Shown here piece after piece: positions 1 to 7,869 of a DNA stretch of 64,000 nucleotides. The notes under the pieces are model-generated. The model was not told the origin of the DNA and did not search any database. It was given only the letters and a program-made list of their open reading frames with translations. How positions within the stretch are numbered: position 1 is the stretch's first letter; each line of letters opens with the position of its first letter. A program made the position numbers and the translations under genes. This DNA is from Ruegeria sp. TM1040 (lineage in GTDB: Bacteria; Pseudomonadota; Alphaproteobacteria; Rhodobacterales; Rhodobacteraceae), in the NCBI RefSeq assembly GCF_000014065.1, contig NC_008044.1, positions 705,501 to 769,500 of the forward strand. Direction: 5' to 3'.

Positions 1-284
1 ATCTCCACAAAGCCAGAGCCAAACTGATCGCCCTCGCCGATATTGATAAGCCAGGCATCATACTCGGCGTCTTTGACGCCCGCCGCCAGAAGCTCCTCGA
101 GCATCACGGTGACCTTCACGCCATTCGGGGTCGCCAGTGAATAGAGCTGGAAGGGGTGCTCCCCGACCGGAAGCTCCTTGTCGTGGGTCGCGCCCGCGAT
201 CGGACGGTTGATCGAAGCGAACTGGCCGCCGCTTTCCTGTTCCCAAGTCCAGACCTTCGGAGGGGTGTAAGTCGTATCGCTCAT
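1..284 (-). CDS. yghU: YghU-type glutathione S-transferase / disulfide-bond oxidoreductase, 5' part only
   Basis: Cut by the left window edge; about 94 N-terminal codons are visible, starting at the ATG whose complement is at 282-284. The protein reads MSDTTYTPPKVWTWEQESGG and continues through INRPIAGATHDKELPVGEHP and QLYSLATPNGVKVTVMLEEL. This closely follows my memory of E. coli YghU, including its characteristic N-terminal extension before the thioredoxin-fold domain. Known members reduce small disulfides with two bound glutathiones and act in the cytoplasm. No enzymatic residue beyond the N-terminal fold can be checked because the C-terminal helical domain lies outside the window. It is transcribed leftward, divergent from the NYN gene. 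Confidence 0.85.
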   Translation of the reverse strand, partial: MSDTTYTPPKVWTWEQESGGQFASINRPIAGATHDKELPVGEHPFQLYSLATPNGVKVTVMLEELLAAGVKDAEYDAWLINIGEGDQFGSGFVE

Positions 285-542
285 GGAGGGCCTCTTTGTT
301 CCCGTGTCAGACAATTGTCGTCGAGCCGCCCGTGAGGCGACGTCGTTCCTCAGATGGGGACGATAATGAAAATTCCAATGACTGGAAGGTCTGTAGCTGT
401 AAAAAATCGCACAGGCTCTGTGCACAGGGGAGATTGCATTTCACCCATCGCCACTGTGCCAGCCATGCGCGCTCAGCGCTTTTCATTTGTGCACATCCGC
501 GTATGAAGGAGAGAGACTTCCTCACATGATACAGGACATCCA

Positions 543-1331
543 ATGGCCAACACCGAAAAACCCCCGCTTCTGGCGGTCCTGATTGACGCGGACAACATAT
601 CGGCGAAATTCGCCGGGGCCATGTTTGAGGAGATTGCTTCACTCGGAGAGGCGAGCATCCGCCGCATCTATGGTGATTTCTCGGGCGGCGGACCGCAGGG
701 CTGGAGCAAAGACAAGCTGGCGGCGTTTGCAATCGTGCCGCACCAGCAGTTTGCCAATACTACCGGGAAGAACGCCAGCGACATCGCTCTGGTCATCGAC
801 GCGATGGACATTCTGCACTCAGGCCGCTTTGATGGCTTTGTGCTGATCTCCTCGGATAGCGATTTCACCCGACTGGCGAGCCGCATTCGCGAACAAGGGT
901 TGGACGTCTACGGTATGGGTATGCGCAAGACACCTGCAGCCTTCGTACGCGCCTGCAAGCGCTTCATCTATGTCGAGAACCTTTTGACCGAGGTCCCGAA
1001 AGACGTGCCCAAGCCGCAGAAATCAAAGCCAAAACCCTCGACGCAATCCTCGGGCGCCACTCTCGAACAGACTGCCGCGCCGCAAGACGACGAAGCCCCG
1101 GCGGAACTTGAAGATCCGCAAAAGCTGGTCCTGCGTGCGATGGATGCGATCAGCCAAGAGGACGAGTGGTTCTCTCTTGGGCAGATCGGTCAGTACATTA
1201 CGGCGGCAAGTCCCGATTTTGACACCCGCAGTTATGGCAAGCGCAAACTGTCAGATCTGATCGCAACCATGAAAATATTGGAAACGCGCCGTGGAGAAGG
1301 CAATCAGATCCTCGTACGGAGGCTCGACTGA
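543..1331 (+). CDS. NYN domain (LabA/DUF88-like) protein with C-terminal LOTUS/OST-HTH domain
   Basis: 262 residues. The N-terminal part (about 10-150) is a PIN-like NYN nuclease domain: LLAVLIDADNIS gives the first acidic motif, followed by DIALVIDAMDILHSG and VLISSDSDFTRLASRIRE with the conserved SDSDF acidic cluster. A low-complexity Lys/Pro/Gln/Ala-rich linker (about 152-190) joins it to a C-terminal winged-helix-like segment (about 195-262, from LVLRAMDAISQEDEWFSLGQ) that matches the OST-HTH/LOTUS type. NYN proteins are predicted metal-dependent RNases, and LOTUS domains bind RNA, so a role in RNA turnover or processing is inferred. The stop overlaps the next gene's start (TGATG), implying translational coupling. 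Confidence 0.85.
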   Translation: MANTEKPPLLAVLIDADNISAKFAGAMFEEIASLGEASIRRIYGDFSGGGPQGWSKDKLAAFAIVPHQQFANTTGKNASDIALVIDAMDILHSGRFDGFVLISSDSDFTRLASRIREQGLDVYGMGMRKTPAAFVRACKRFIYVENLLTEVPKDVPKPQKSKPKPSTQSSGATLEQTAAPQDDEAPAELEDPQKLVLRAMDAISQEDEWFSLGQIGQYITAASPDFDTRSYGKRKLSDLIATMKILETRRGEGNQILVRRLD

Positions 1332-1741
1332 TGTCTGTACCGCAGGCAGCGGACGCGCCTGCGCGCATCTGGCAACGAATCGAGGGTGGCCTGATCTGTG
1401 CTGCGGGGCTTTGGCTTTATGCGGGGGCGGAGGCGGTGCTGCCGATCTGGGGCGCGATGCTTCTGTTCTTTGCCCCTGACCTCAGCTGCGTGGGTTATCT
1501 GTTTGGCCGACGCGCCGGGGCGTTTTGTTACAATCTGGTCCATCTCTACGCTGCTGGGGTCGTAACATTGGCCTTGGCGCATCTGTGGCAGTCCCCTCTG
1601 TTGTGGGAGATCGCCGCGCTTTGGCTGGCGCATTGCGGATTTGATCGGCTGCTCGGCTATGGGTTGAAATCCACGCAAGGGTTTGAATTCACTCACCTTG
1701 GGCGCATCGGTCGGGCGCGTGAACCACGCTCTGATGCCTAA
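1331..1741 (+). CDS. DUF4260 family membrane protein
   Basis: 136 residues with three to four hydrophobic segments (about 18-36, 38-52, 62-85, 88-102). The C-terminal signature LGYGLKSTQGFEFTHLGRIG is typical of the DUF4260 family as I remember it. Function is unknown; it is probably an inner-membrane protein. The start codon overlaps the stop of the upstream NYN-LOTUS gene, so the two are almost certainly one transcription unit. Nothing in the sequence links the membrane protein to RNA metabolism beyond that coupling. Confidence 0.75.
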   Translation: MSVPQAADAPARIWQRIEGGLICAAGLWLYAGAEAVLPIWGAMLLFFAPDLSCVGYLFGRRAGAFCYNLVHLYAAGVVTLALAHLWQSPLLWEIAALWLAHCGFDRLLGYGLKSTQGFEFTHLGRIGRAREPRSDA

Positions 1742-1902
1742 GGCGCCGGGGCGAGCTCTCCTCACAGGGTCTCTTCTTGCAACACAGCCGCGTGAGAGTG
1801 GCTTCGCGCGCGTCAGAACTTGCGTATCGTTGTGGCACGGGCCGATTGATGCGGCTCGATTGGAGCGTGCAGCGCCCGTGGGCGCAAGAAGAGGACTTTG
1901 TG

Positions 1903-2421
1903 ATGAAACGTTTTGCTTTGGCTGCGGTGGCGGCTCTGTCTTTTGGTCTGCCTGCCTTTGCGGGCGAGCAGTTTGTGGATGACACCGGATTTGCGGTTTC
2001 GGGCTATGATGTTGTGGCCTACCGCAGCCTTGAGCAAGCTCCGGTGGGGCAGGCCCAGCCTGCGGCGGTCCCGGGCAAAGCCGACATTACCGCCGACTAC
2101 AACGGCGCCACATTTGCTTTTGCGACGGAGGAAAACCGCGCGACGTTTTTGGAGAATCCTGCCTATTACGCACCGGCTTATGATGGTCACTGCGCCTATG
2201 GGGTCTCAAAGGGGGGCAAGGTGCCCGGTAACCCAAACCTGTGGCGCATCGTGGATGACAAACTCTATCTCAATATCACCAAGAATGTCGTGAGCTTCTG
2301 GGAAGAAGACATTCCCGGAAACATCACGCTGGCCGAAGGCAACTGGCCCGCGATCGACCCCAACCCTGCCTCTGGCAACCCGATCCCGAATTTCACCTCG
2401 AGCGCGCCAGTTCAGGACTGA
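1903..2421 (+). CDS. YHS domain-containing secreted protein
   Basis: 172 residues from the ATG at 1903, chosen because AAGAAGAGGA lies just upstream and because the resulting N-terminus MKRFALAAVAALSFGLPAFA is a clean Sec signal peptide cut after AFA. The mature protein starts with a YHS-like motif (GFAVSGYDVVAYRSL), followed by DYNGATFAFATEENRATFLENPAYYAPAYDGHCAYGVSKG, the usual YHS arrangement with a single Cys in HCAYG. Roseobacters carry many such YHS proteins in the periplasm. A metal-related role is often suspected, but nothing here shows the ligand. The gene stands alone and ends in a strong terminator. Confidence 0.85.
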   Translation: MKRFALAAVAALSFGLPAFAGEQFVDDTGFAVSGYDVVAYRSLEQAPVGQAQPAAVPGKADITADYNGATFAFATEENRATFLENPAYYAPAYDGHCAYGVSKGGKVPGNPNLWRIVDDKLYLNITKNVVSFWEEDIPGNITLAEGNWPAIDPNPASGNPIPNFTSSAPVQD

Positions 2422-2451
2422 CGCCTGCTTCCAGCGGATACCGAGACTCAG

Positions 2452-2479
2452 AAAGCCCCGCAGCGATGCGGGGCTTTTT
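2452..2479 (+). terminator. Rho-independent terminator of the YHS gene
   Basis: The arms AAAGCCCCGC and GCGGGGCTTT are complementary around a short AGCGAT-type loop, followed by a run of T. The hairpin begins 30 nt after the YHS stop codon. The A-rich 5' side could also serve leftward transcripts, but gcrA is convergent and ends 120 nt away. Confidence 0.9.
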
Positions 2480-2597
2480 GTCGAGCAGGCGCATGAAGAA
2501 ACGAAACCCCGGCGTGCCAGTGGCAGCCGGGGTTGAAATCTGTGTCGGCGCTGATTCAGCCATGATGGGCTGATGAGCGCAACGGCTGGTTAGCTGG

Positions 2598-3188
2598 TTA
2601 GCGTTTGCGGTCGCGGCGCGAGCTCATCGGCTGGAAGGCAACGCCCACATGAGCCTCGCAATAGGGTTTGCCCTGTTGCACGGGCAGGCCGCAGAACCAG
2701 AAATCTTCGGTTGCGGGATCGCCCACGGGCCATTTGCAGGTTCGCTCGGTCAGTTCCATCAAAGAGAGCTTCTTGGCTTTCTTCTCGATCTCATTGACCT
2801 TGGCCAGTGCCTCTGCCGGGATTTCATTGGCAGAAGGCTGCGGAGGCAGGGGCTGACCGGCGGGAATGATCTGCTTGCGCGCCGGGGTCGAGGGCTTCGG
2901 CTCTGCAGCGGGGGCCTCGGCCACTGGCTCCGGCGTCACCGGGCGCGCCGGTTCTGTCTTTGGCTGAGCCTTGGGCTTTGCGGCCGCCTTGGGCGCGGGC
3001 TTTTCTTTTGGCTCGGCTGCAGCCTTGCTGCCGCCGCCGGTGGTGCGGTTGGACAGACCGAGGCGGTGTACCTTGCCGATCACCGCATTCCGGGTCACGC
3101 CACCAAGTTCTTTAGCGATCTGACTGGCCGACTGGCCTTCGCCCCACATTTTCTTGAGCAGTTCGACGCGCTCGTCAGTCCAGGACAT
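2598..3188 (-). CDS. gcrA: GcrA cell cycle regulator
   Basis: 196 residues. The N-terminus MSWTDERVELLKKMWGEGQS followed by ASQIAKELGGVTRNAVIGKVHRLGLS is the GcrA helix-turn-helix (about 1-45). The middle (about 50-115) is Ala/Lys/Pro-rich linker, and the conserved C-terminal domain contains ERTCKWPVGDP...FWFCGLPV.QGKPYCEAH with its three cysteines and a histidine. In Caulobacter, GcrA associates with the sigma-70 RNA polymerase holoenzyme and activates promoters carrying CcrM-methylated GANTC sites. Length and domain order are normal for Rhodobacteraceae, apart from the long linker. It is transcribed alone, convergent with the YHS gene. Confidence 0.95.
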   Translation of the reverse strand: MSWTDERVELLKKMWGEGQSASQIAKELGGVTRNAVIGKVHRLGLSNRTTGGGSKAAAEPKEKPAPKAAAKPKAQPKTEPARPVTPEPVAEAPAAEPKPSTPARKQIIPAGQPLPPQPSANEIPAEALAKVNEIEKKAKKLSLMELTERTCKWPVGDPATEDFWFCGLPVQQGKPYCEAHVGVAFQPMSSRRDRKR

Positions 3189-3377
3189 AAGGTGCCTTTC
3201 AAAGCTAATAGCGGCCTCAAGAAACCTGTGGCCGCCATCGAATTCCAGAGTTCCGCCCTACAATAGTCACTGACGGGCGAGATACAAGTCATGAACCGAC
3301 GTCTCGGCCGACAGAAGCGCGGCTTGCATCCGCGTGATGAGACTTTATGCAAGGGGCAGCACGAAGATGAGGGTGGC

Positions 3378-4202
3378 ATGTCAGACAACAACGCACAGTC
3401 GAGCTTTCGGATCGAAGTGGGAGAACGCCGCTTTGGCAGAGTGAATTGGCTGGGTCTTCAGACGCTTGCCGGGCGCGAGATCAAACGCTTTATGGTGGTC
3501 TATACCCAGACCTTGCTGGCGCCGATGGTGACGGCGGCGCTGTTCCTGTTGATCTTCTCGATCGCAATTGGCCCACGACGCGGCGATGTCATGGGCGTGC
3601 CTTTCATTTCCTTTATCGCACCGGGCATCATGATGATGACCGTGATCCAGAACGCCTTTGCCAACACGTCCTCGTCGCTGGTGATCTCCAAAGTGCAGGG
3701 CAACATCGTCGACACGCTGATGCCACCGCTTTCCGGTTTCGAGATCCTCCTTGGGTATCTTGCGGGGGCGATCACACGCGGGCTGTTCGTCTCTGTCGGG
3801 ATTGGTCTCGGGCTGGCTCTGGTGCTGGGCATGGTGCCGGCGCATCCGCTCGTGGCGCTGGGCTTTGTGGTTCTGGGGGCAGCGTTTCTCGGGGGGCTTG
3901 GCATCGTCGCTGGCGTATTTGCCGACAAATTCGACCAGATGGCGGCCATCACCAATTTTGTGGTGACGCCATTGGCGTTTCTGTCCGGCACGTTCTACTC
4001 AGTCGAAGCCCTACCACCGGTGCTCTACGCGATCTCCCATGTGAACCCGGTTTTCTACCTGATCGACGGGGTGCGATATGGCATGATCGGCGTCTCCGAC
4101 AGCGACCCGGCCTTTGGCGCGCTAGTGTGCCTTGGGGCGACGGCTGTCATATTGCTGCTGGCCTGGCAGATGCTTCGGACAGGCTACCGGCTGAAGAACT
4201 AG
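3378..4202 (+). CDS. ABC-2 type transporter permease
   Basis: 274 residues from ATG 3378, preferred over an upstream in-frame start because GAGGGTGG sits just before it and the 29-residue extension is not protein-like. There are six hydrophobic segments in the ABC2_membrane pattern: AGREIKRFMVVYTQTLLAPM before TM1, the VQNAF-type segment after TM2, and FLSGTFYSVEALPP.. ..ISHVNPVFYLIDGVRYG before TM6, as in YadH/NodJ-type exporters. Such permeases need an ATP-binding partner, and none is encoded within several kb on either side, so the ATPase must be supplied in trans. The TAG stop shares bases with the convergent EamA gene's stop in the palindrome CTAG (4199-4202). Confidence 0.9.
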   Translation: MSDNNAQSSFRIEVGERRFGRVNWLGLQTLAGREIKRFMVVYTQTLLAPMVTAALFLLIFSIAIGPRRGDVMGVPFISFIAPGIMMMTVIQNAFANTSSSLVISKVQGNIVDTLMPPLSGFEILLGYLAGAITRGLFVSVGIGLGLALVLGMVPAHPLVALGFVVLGAAFLGGLGIVAGVFADKFDQMAAITNFVVTPLAFLSGTFYSVEALPPVLYAISHVNPVFYLIDGVRYGMIGVSDSDPAFGALVCLGATAVILLLAWQMLRTGYRLKN

Positions 4203-5125
4203 AGCACGGTGTCGCTGCGGGGCAGGGGCTCTGTCACCAGGGGACGCTTGCCGTTGACGCTCTCGCGCCAGGCAAGCAACCCCGCTCCAGAGAGGATGAT
4301 GCCAGCCCCCAAGACCGTGACCCAGTCAGGCAAAACTCCAAAGATCAGCGCATCATAGAGTGCGGCAAACACCAATGTGGCATAGGCGAAGGGAGCCACA
4401 AACGAGGCGTCCGCCCGCGCCATCGCATTGACAAAACACGCCTGCGCGCAGGCCATCAACGCCCCAAGCGCCACAAGGGCCGCCCATTGAGCGGGCGTTG
4501 GCATCTGCCAAACGGCCAATGCTGCCGTTGAGGCAATGACCATACCGATCAAGTTATTCACCCACAGGATCTGCAATGGTGGCTCGCGCCTTGCGAGGGT
4601 CTTGATAAAAATCAGTTCTGCGCCCATCGCAAGCGCCGCCCCAAATGCAAGCAGCGCCGCTGGCTGGAAACTCGCAGGTGTCGGTCGCAAAAGAACCATA
4701 GCCCCCAGAAGCGCGATCGCTGCCGCCAGCCAACGCCAGGGCCCGACCTTTTCACCCAGGAAAGGGATTGCGAGGATCATGCCGATCACAGGGTTGAGAA
4801 AAGAGATCGCTGTCGCATCCGCCAGAGGAATAAAGGCCACAGAGGCAAACATCAGCGTGACGCCGCCCCATCCAAAAGACGACCGCCCGATATGCAGTCC
4901 CCAATGCGGCGTGTGGATCTTCTGGCGCAGAACCACCACGGCGGCGGAGATCCCGATAAAGGCAAAAACAAACCGTCCCTGACTGATCTGCAAGGCGTGC
5001 AAAGGGGGGGCAAGCACCTCTGTGCCAAGTGATTTTGCCAGCAACGTGGTGCCGGCGATGAACACGGTGGCCAGCAGGATCAGCGCCGCGGCAAGGGGTG
5101 GGTTCTGTGGGGTCTCATGGGTCAT
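4199..5125 (-). CDS. DMT/EamA family transporter
   Basis: 308 residues from the ATG at 5125 (MTHETPQNPPLAAALILLAT). An in-frame ATG at 5191 would add 22 Arg-rich residues and cannot be excluded. About ten transmembrane segments are organised as two EamA repeats, with typical signatures such as SFLNPVIGMILAIPFLGE in the first repeat and ALYDALIFGVLPDWVTVLGAGIILSGAGLLAWRE in the second. Members are drug/metabolite exporters of the inner membrane; the substrate cannot be read from sequence. It is divergent from the argD-argF leader region and convergent with the ABC-2 permease. Confidence 0.88.
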   Translation of the reverse strand: MTHETPQNPPLAAALILLATVFIAGTTLLAKSLGTEVLAPPLHALQISQGRFVFAFIGISAAVVVLRQKIHTPHWGLHIGRSSFGWGGVTLMFASVAFIPLADATAISFLNPVIGMILAIPFLGEKVGPWRWLAAAIALLGAMVLLRPTPASFQPAALLAFGAALAMGAELIFIKTLARREPPLQILWVNNLIGMVIASTAALAVWQMPTPAQWAALVALGALMACAQACFVNAMARADASFVAPFAYATLVFAALYDALIFGVLPDWVTVLGAGIILSGAGLLAWRESVNGKRPLVTEPLPRSDTVL

Positions 5126-5191
5126 GGCGTCATCGGTGCGCTCTGGCTCGCCCAAAGGCAAGCGCAAAAGCCGCGGTCGCAACGTGCCCAT

Positions 5192-5284
5192 TGGCTATGA
5201 ATCGGTGCGCTTCTGCCGTTTTGTTGCAACTTGGGTGCCAAAGGGGGTTTTCAGTCGCGCTGCCTTCCGTTATGGAGCCGAACT
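5192..5284 (+). promoter_or_regulatory. Upstream region of the argDF leader (promoter expected, not resolved)
   Basis: This 93-bp stretch separates the divergent EamA gene from the 17-codon leader frame and must hold the argDF promoter if the leader model is right. I could not identify a convincing -35/-10 pair. A strong Shine-Dalgarno GGAG (5274-5277) at the right end precedes the leader ATG with a 7-nt spacer. Confidence 0.4.
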
Positions 5285-5338
5285 ATGATCAAACACGCAG
5301 TCCTCCTGTCGACCCGACGTCGACGCCAATGTGCCTGA
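5285..5338 (+). CDS. Putative arginine attenuation leader peptide of argD-argF
   Basis: A 17-codon frame reading MIKHAVLLSTRRRRQCA, ending in TGA. GGAG at 5274-5277 gives an excellent ribosome-binding site with a 7-nt spacer. Codons 11-14 are four consecutive arginine codons (CGA CGT CGA CGC), placed 160 bp ahead of two arginine biosynthesis genes on the same strand. This is the classical architecture of a transcription-attenuation leader peptide: ribosome stalling at Arg codons under low arginyl-tRNA would change downstream RNA folding. The frame, SD and codon run are seen directly; the regulatory role is inferred. I do not recall a described arginine leader of this kind in Rhodobacteraceae, but could not search. 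Confidence 0.7.
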   Translation: MIKHAVLLSTRRRRQCA

Positions 5339-5498
5339 TACGCTGCCCTCGCAGCGCCTTTGATCCCATGCGCCGCCTTGATCTTTCCAAATGGCGCTCC
5401 CTTCAAAACCTACCGGACCTCTTATTGACCGTCGCCCCGTAGTGGGGCACTGATTTGGTCCTGATCCCCGTTCGAACTCTCCATAAAGGATGTTTCAG
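5339..5498 (+). promoter_or_regulatory. argDF leader RNA with mutually exclusive stems
   Basis: Within the leader frame GTCGAC (5308-5313) can pair with GTCGAC (5319-5324) around the first Arg codon. After the stop, CGCTGC (5341-5346) pairs with GCAGCG (5351-5356). AGCGCC (5353-5358) can instead pair with GGCGCT (5393-5398), so these two stems exclude each other. A last GCCCC/GGGGC hairpin (5434-5438 with 5444-5448) precedes a TGATTTGG stretch, which is only a weak U-tract. The AAAGGA ribosome site of argD is at 5485-5490. The pairing is seen in sequence; which stem terminates or antiterminates is not established. Confidence 0.45.
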
Positions 5499-6674
5499 AT
5501 GATCCCCTCCGTTCTTCCGACCTATAACCGGGCGCCCTTGAACTTCGTCAAAGGCGAAGGGTCTTGGCTGATCGAGGCGGATGGACGACGTTTTCTGGAT
5601 CTGGGCTCTGGCATCGCGGTGAACGCGCTGGGCCATGCGCATCCTGCACTGGTGGAGGCGCTGACCGCGCAGGCGCAGAACCTTTGGCATGTCTCCAACC
5701 TCTATGAAATCCCGCAGCAGCAGGCTCTGGCCGACAAGCTGGTGGCGGAGAGTTTTGCGGATACGGTGTTCTTCACCAACTCCGGCACCGAATCCTGCGA
5801 GCTGGCCGTCAAGATGGCGCGCAAGTACCACTATGAAAAAGGCCACCCGGAAAAAGTCGAGATCATTACCTTCGAGGGTTCTTTTCATGGCCGCTCCTCG
5901 GCGGGGATCGCCGCCGCGGGATCTGAGAAAATGACCAAGGGGTTTGGTCCCCTGTTGCCGGGATTCGTACATCTCCCCTGGGGCGATGCGCAGGCGGTTG
6001 CGGCCGCCATCGACGACAAGACCGCAGCCATTCTGGTTGAGCCGGTGCAGGGCGAGGGCGGCATTCGCCCGATGCCCGATCAGGACCTCAAGGATCTCAG
6101 GGCGCTTTGTGACGAACATGGCCTCCTTCTCATTCTCGATGAGGTGCAATGCGGCGTGGGACGCACCGGTAAACTCTTTGCCCATGAATGGGCCGGTATC
6201 GCGCCCGACATCATGATGGTCGCCAAAGGCATCGGAGGCGGTTTTCCTCTCGGCGCCGTCCTCGCGTCCGAAGAGGCCGCCTCGGGTATGACCGCCGGCA
6301 CCCATGGCTCCACCTATGGAGGCAACCCTTTGGGCTGTGCTGTGGGTTGCGCGGTGATGGATCACGTTGCCGCACCGGATTTTCTGTCTGAGGTCAATCG
6401 CAAGGCGGGCCTCCTGCGCCAGAAACTCGAAGGTCTCGTGGCCTCTCACCCGGATGTTTTCGAGGAGGTGCGCGGCTCGGGCCTGATGCTTGGCCTCAAA
6501 TGTAGGGCTGTCAACGCAGAGGTTGTCAAAGCAGGCTACGATGCCGAAGTCATTACCGTGCCCGCCGCCGACAATGTGATCCGCCTCTTGCCCGCACTTA
6601 CCATCACCGACGCCGACATCGAAGAAGCGATCACCCGTCTTGATGCCGCGGCCACTGCGGTCGAAGCCGCCTGA
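5499..6674 (+). CDS. argD: Acetylornithine aminotransferase
   Basis: 391 residues from ATG 5499. The in-frame ATG at 5490 overlaps the AAAGGA Shine-Dalgarno, so 5499 is preferred. It is a class III PLP aminotransferase: [21 protein letters not shown] binds the cofactor phosphate, [20 protein letters not shown] contains the PLP-contacting Asp, and K243 in [15 protein letters not shown] is the Schiff-base lysine. It converts N-acetylglutamate semialdehyde and glutamate to N-acetylornithine in cytoplasmic arginine biosynthesis. The family can also act as succinyl-DAP aminotransferase in lysine synthesis. It is followed after 76 bp by argF in the same direction and preceded by the Arg-codon leader, which supports the arginine assignment. 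Confidence 0.95.
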
Positions 6675-6703
6675 CCTTCATCTTTTTACAAATAGCTCGG
6701 GGG

Positions 6704-6723
6704 TGCGGGGGCTGGCCCCCGCA
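6704..6723. repeat. GC-rich REP-like hairpin between argD and argF
   Basis: TGCGGGGG and CCCCCGCA form an 8-bp perfect stem around CTGG, preceded by TTTTTACAAATAGCTCGGGGG. The flanking A/T-rich lead-in followed by a G-run resembles the block at 49069-49118 after tex. This type of GC hairpin is common between roseobacter genes. It could attenuate argF relative to argD or stabilise the argD mRNA, but no T-tract follows. Confidence 0.55.
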
Positions 6724-6750
6724 TGTCCCTCTCCAGAAAGCGACGACAAC

Positions 6751-7677
6751 ATGAACCATTTCCTCGATATCCATAAAACCGCACCCGAAGATCTGCGTCA
6801 GATCATTGATCAGGCCGGGCAAATGAAAACCGCACGTCTTGGCCGCCCCAAAGGCACGCCAGATGACGAGCAGCCGCTTGCAGGGCATATGGTTGCGCTG
6901 ATCTTTGAAAAGCCCTCGACCCGGACGCGGGTTTCTTTTGATGTCGGGGTGCGCCAGATGGGCGGCGAAACCATGGTGCTCTCCGGCAAGGACATGCAGC
7001 TTGGTCACGGCGAGACCATCGCTGACACCGCGCGGGTGCTGTCGCGCTATGTGGACATGATCATGATCCGGACTTTCGACGAAACCGTGCTTACCGAGAT
7101 GGCAGAATATGCCGATGTGCCGGTGATCAACGGTCTTACCGACCGCACCCACCCCTGTCAGATCATGGCCGATATCCTCACCTATGAAGAACACCGCGGC
7201 CCCATCAAGGGCAAGAAGGTGGTCTGGACCGGGGACGGAAACAATGTTTGCGCGTCTTTTCTCCACGCGGCGGGTCAGTTCGGCTTCGACCTTACCTTTA
7301 CTGGTCCGGCGCAGCTTGACCCGGAAGATGAATTCATCGGGTTTGCGCGCAACGCGGGCTCCAAGATCACTATCGAGCGGGATGCGGCGAAGGCCGTTGA
7401 GGGCGCGGATCTGGTGGTGGCCGACACTTGGGTGTCGATGCATGACAGCCAATCCTCGAAGGAGCGGCGCCACAACATGCTGCGTCCCTATCAGGTCAAC
7501 GACGCGTTGATGGCGCATGCCAAGCCGGACGCGCTCTTTATGCATTGCCTGCCAGCGCACCGCGAGGAAGAGGTGACCTCGGCAGTGATGGATGGCCCCC
7601 AGTCGGTGATTTTTGACGAAGCCGAAAATCGCCTGCACGCGCAAAAGGCGGTCATGCGCTGGTGTCTGGGCGTCTGA
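6751..7677 (+). CDS. argF: Ornithine carbamoyltransferase
   Basis: 308 residues from ATG 6751 ([20 protein letters not shown]). Family motifs are intact: STRTR at residues 56-60 binds carbamoyl phosphate, THPCQ follows near 135, and the ornithine-loop Cys is in FMHCLPAHR near 265. It catalyses carbamoyl phosphate + ornithine to citrulline in the cytoplasm. The length is normal for the anabolic enzyme. It sits 76 bp downstream of argD with a GC hairpin between, so the two are likely one operon under the same leader. Two further hairpins follow the stop. Confidence 0.96.
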
Positions 7678-7686
7678 CGCTACACC

Positions 7687-7706
7687 ACGGGCGCACTCCC
7701 GCCCGT
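7687..7706 (+). terminator. Hairpin just after argF
   Basis: ACGGGCG (7687-7693) pairs with CGCCCGT (7700-7706) around CACTCC, starting 10 nt after the argF stop. No U-run follows, so factor-independent termination is doubtful; it may block exonuclease or cooperate with Rho. Confidence 0.5.
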
Positions 7707-7746
7707 CGGATGCAGTATTGAAATACTACCCCTCCCGTTGGGGATT

Positions 7747-7769
7747 GCGCCGGGCCTTTGGCCCGGCGC
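7747..7769. terminator. 10-bp perfect inverted repeat between convergent argF and phosphate transporter genes
   Basis: GCGCCGGGCC, loop TTT, GGCCCGGCGC. It lies midway between the convergent ends of argF and the PiT gene, so it could stop transcripts from both sides. A T-rich tail is lacking in both directions. A smaller dyad, AGTATT-GA-AATACT (7714-7727), lies just upstream. Confidence 0.5.
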
Positions 7770-7869
7770 TCGGCGTCTCAACAGGCTGCTTCAGCGCTGA
7801 CATGACAAACAAAAGAGCATGAGCATCGGGCACGCCGTGGAGGCCGGATGCCCCGCTTGCACTCTCTCG

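Noticed and set aside
418-427. Palindrome CTGTGCACAG upstream of the NYN gene
   Set aside because: Ten bases are expected by chance at this scale, and no linked site was found.
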